Shown one piece after another: positions 6,699 to 6,784 of a stretch of 6,784 bases of DNA. Made by a program: the position numbers and the translations under genes. This DNA is from Candidatus Galligastranaerophilus gallistercoris (GTDB lineage Bacteria > Cyanobacteriota > Vampirovibrionia > Gastranaerophilales > Gastranaerophilaceae). Location: positions 1 to 6,784 of the forward strand of contig DVJH01000151.1 in NCBI GenBank assembly GCA_018710795.1, written 5' to 3'. The notes beneath the pieces were generated by a model. It was given only the letters and a program-made list of their open reading frames with translations, had not been told where the DNA came from and did no database searches. Numbering within the stretch: position 1 is the first letter of the stretch; each line of letters opens with the position of its first letter.

Positions 6699-6716
6699 AC
6701 GGGGAGCCTGCCCCGT
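6699..6716 (+). terminator. GC-rich hairpin after the TPR gene, possible terminator
   Basis: A perfect 6-base stem ACGGGG/CCCCGT encloses AGCCTG, 34 bases after the TPR stop. It stands out in AT-rich surroundings. Only TATTGAATTT follows, not a proper T tract, so termination may be partial and read-through into the tRNA gene is possible. I found no convincing separate promoter for that tRNA. Confidence 0.5.
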
Positions 6717-6751
6717 TATTGAATTTAAAATTTTAATCAAAACTGCTTTTT

Positions 6752-6784
6752 GCGCCCGTAGCTCAGCTGGATAGAGTGTTTGGC
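6752..6784 (+). tRNA. Probable tRNA-Arg, 5' part only (cut by window end)
   Basis: The 33 visible bases fit the start of a tRNA: acceptor 5' arm GCGCCCG, then TA, D-stem GCTC/GAGT around AGCTGGATA, G, the anticodon 5' arm TTTGG and C32. The anticodon is beyond the edge. The CCCGTAGCTCAGCTGGATAG wording and the GAGT.....GGC pattern are most like bacterial tRNA-Arg genes, so Arg is the best guess, but the identity is an inference from similarity. Confidence 0.75.

Noticed and set aside
6665..6751. A dedicated promoter for the tRNA-Arg gene.
   Set aside because: TATAAA and TTGATT-like boxes occur, but with wrong spacing or distance, so none was strong enough to annotate.

Overview
The window is AT-rich bacterial DNA with dense, short-spaced genes. 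It has five protein genes, one complete tRNA gene and one tRNA gene cut by the right edge. The A/T-biased codon use, a MscL with a C-terminal zinc ribbon (a form familiar from cyanobacteria and relatives) and a DUF2628-like protein with a pilin-like tail suggest a low-GC, possibly non-photosynthetic cyanobacterial relative such as Melainabacteria/Gastranaerophilales. This assignment is an inference of moderate to low confidence. I see no phage, CRISPR, toxin or transposase gene.

Left part (2-3210, + strand): the C-terminal half of an RND-type efflux pump, open at the left edge, is followed after 20 bases by a complete SulP-family anion transporter with a STAS domain. The two probably share a transcript, which appears to end at a hairpin at 3247-3274.

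Middle (3206-4846, mostly - strand): a two-gene operon reads leftward, first a membrane protein with a DUF2628-like N-terminus and a pseudopilin-like C-terminus, then mscL. Its stop codon overlaps the mscL ribosome binding site. tRNA-Thr(CGT) follows directly, with its own promoter partly inside the 3' end of mscL. Downstream of the tRNA, a 29-base exact copy of its 3' end and flank lies 135 bases away, across the end of the SulP gene. This resembles the duplication left by tRNA-targeting integration, but only 106 bases lie between the copies.

Right part (4847-6784, + strand): a divergent intergenic region holds two promoters of the same design (TTGCAA, 17-base spacer, TATAAT or TATCAT). A 28-base imperfect palindrome is centred exactly on the -35 box of the leftward promoter. 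The rightward promoter ends 8 bases before the ATG of a large TPR-repeat protein, with no Shine-Dalgarno sequence, so that mRNA may be leaderless. A GC-rich hairpin and the start of a probable tRNA-Arg gene close the window.

The genes are mostly ordinary membrane and housekeeping functions. The points most worth a second look are the tRNA 3'-end duplication, the possible leaderless TPR gene, the palindrome on the DUF2628-mscL promoter, and the unusual protein co-transcribed with mscL.
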